Of a DNA stretch of 64,000 bases, positions 63,813 through 64,000 are shown in pieces. Location: contig NZ_FLYE01000001.1 of NCBI RefSeq assembly GCF_900093605.1, forward strand, positions 558,001 to 622,000, read 5' to 3'. The position numbers and the translations under genes were made by a program. Each line of letters begins with the position of its first letter. The stretch's first letter is position 1. Source of the stretch: Candidatus Terasakiella magnetica. GTDB taxonomy: Bacteria > Pseudomonadota > Alphaproteobacteria > Rhodospirillales > Terasakiellaceae. The notes beneath the pieces are model-generated. The model was not told the DNA's origin, did not search any database, and saw nothing but the letters and a program-made list of their open reading frames with translations.

Positions 63813-64000
63813 TTAGAATACTGTGCAGAGAACTTCGCCGCCAACATTGGCTTCGCGCGCTTCTGCATCAGACATAACACCACGAGGTGTAGTCAAAATA
63901 GAAATACCCAAGCCGTTGAAGACTTTTGGCAAATCGCTTACGCCAGAATACACACGGCGACCCGGTGTAGACACACGTTTGATTTGAGAGATGACAGGTT
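63813..64000 (-). CDS. rpsH: 30S ribosomal protein S8 (partial, N-terminus outside window)
   Basis: Only the C-terminal 62 residues are in the window, ending at TAA 63813-63815. The stretch [26 protein letters not shown] followed by [23 protein letters not shown] is diagnostic of S8. The gene continues beyond position 64000. The order before L6 is that of the spc operon. Confidence 0.95.
   Translation of the reverse strand, partial: PVISQIKRVSTPGRRVYSGVSDLPKVFNGLGISILTTPRGVMSDAEAREANVGGEVLCTVF

Overview
The window is chromosomal DNA from an alphaproteobacterium, most likely a marine Rhodospirillales-type organism of moderate GC (a Terasakiella-like genus is a guess). The evidence is the order of the ribosomal genes (S8-L6-L18-S5-L30-L15-SecY-Adk-S13-S11-RpoA-L17, with adk directly after secY and no rpsD before rpoA), an ATP12-type F1 chaperone, DUF1489, LipB, and a MerR-type LiuR regulon for leucine breakdown. 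No transposase, prophage or CRISPR array was seen.

Layout. 1-0.6 kb: the tail of an acyl-CoA synthetase and two small paralogous proteins of unknown function. 0.66-7.5 kb: cobC, leucine dehydrogenase, a PilZ protein, an Lrp regulator divergent from a Gate-domain membrane protein, an unusual response regulator, an RNA methyltransferase and a DUF1489 protein. 7.6-19 kb: an orphan TAXI binding protein, a DUF445 protein and a long leucine/isovalerate operon on the minus strand (liuA, thiolase, acyl-CoA dehydrogenase, DsbA-fold isomerase, liuB, liuC, liuD, HMG-CoA lyase). 19.3-26.3 kb: a split YeeE/YedE sulfur transporter, a CheY, two hotdog thioesterases, an HD-GYP response regulator with a hybrid kinase, and liuR. 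26.3-32.7 kb: mgtE, malic enzyme and a second hybrid kinase.

32.7-39.8 kb: a gene of about 6 kb for a FecR/coiled-coil/cadherin-like/RTX surface protein. It lies between an intact tRNA-Leu(GAG) gene and a 21-bp direct copy of that tRNA's 3' end, which suggests an old tRNA-targeted insertion. 39.9-56.7 kb: lipB, an OmpA lipoprotein, a HAD phosphatase, AsmA, ATP12, a 7-TM protein, propionyl-CoA carboxylase (pccBA), a solute-binding protein, acylphosphatase, a pseudouridine synthase, crcB, a BacNaV-type sodium channel, rarA and an HtrA protease. 56.9-64 kb: the alpha and spc ribosomal operons, running off the window within rpsH.

How the genes fit together. Leucine dehydrogenase deaminates branched-chain amino acids, and the liu operon takes isovaleryl-CoA to acetoacetate and acetyl-CoA. 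PccBA handles the propionyl-CoA made from valine, isoleucine and odd-chain acids. LiuR probably coordinates the leucine genes: near-identical palindromes lie upstream of liuA, of an acyl-CoA thioesterase, and of liuR itself. The kinases, HD-GYP and PilZ proteins point to two-component and cyclic-di-GMP signalling.
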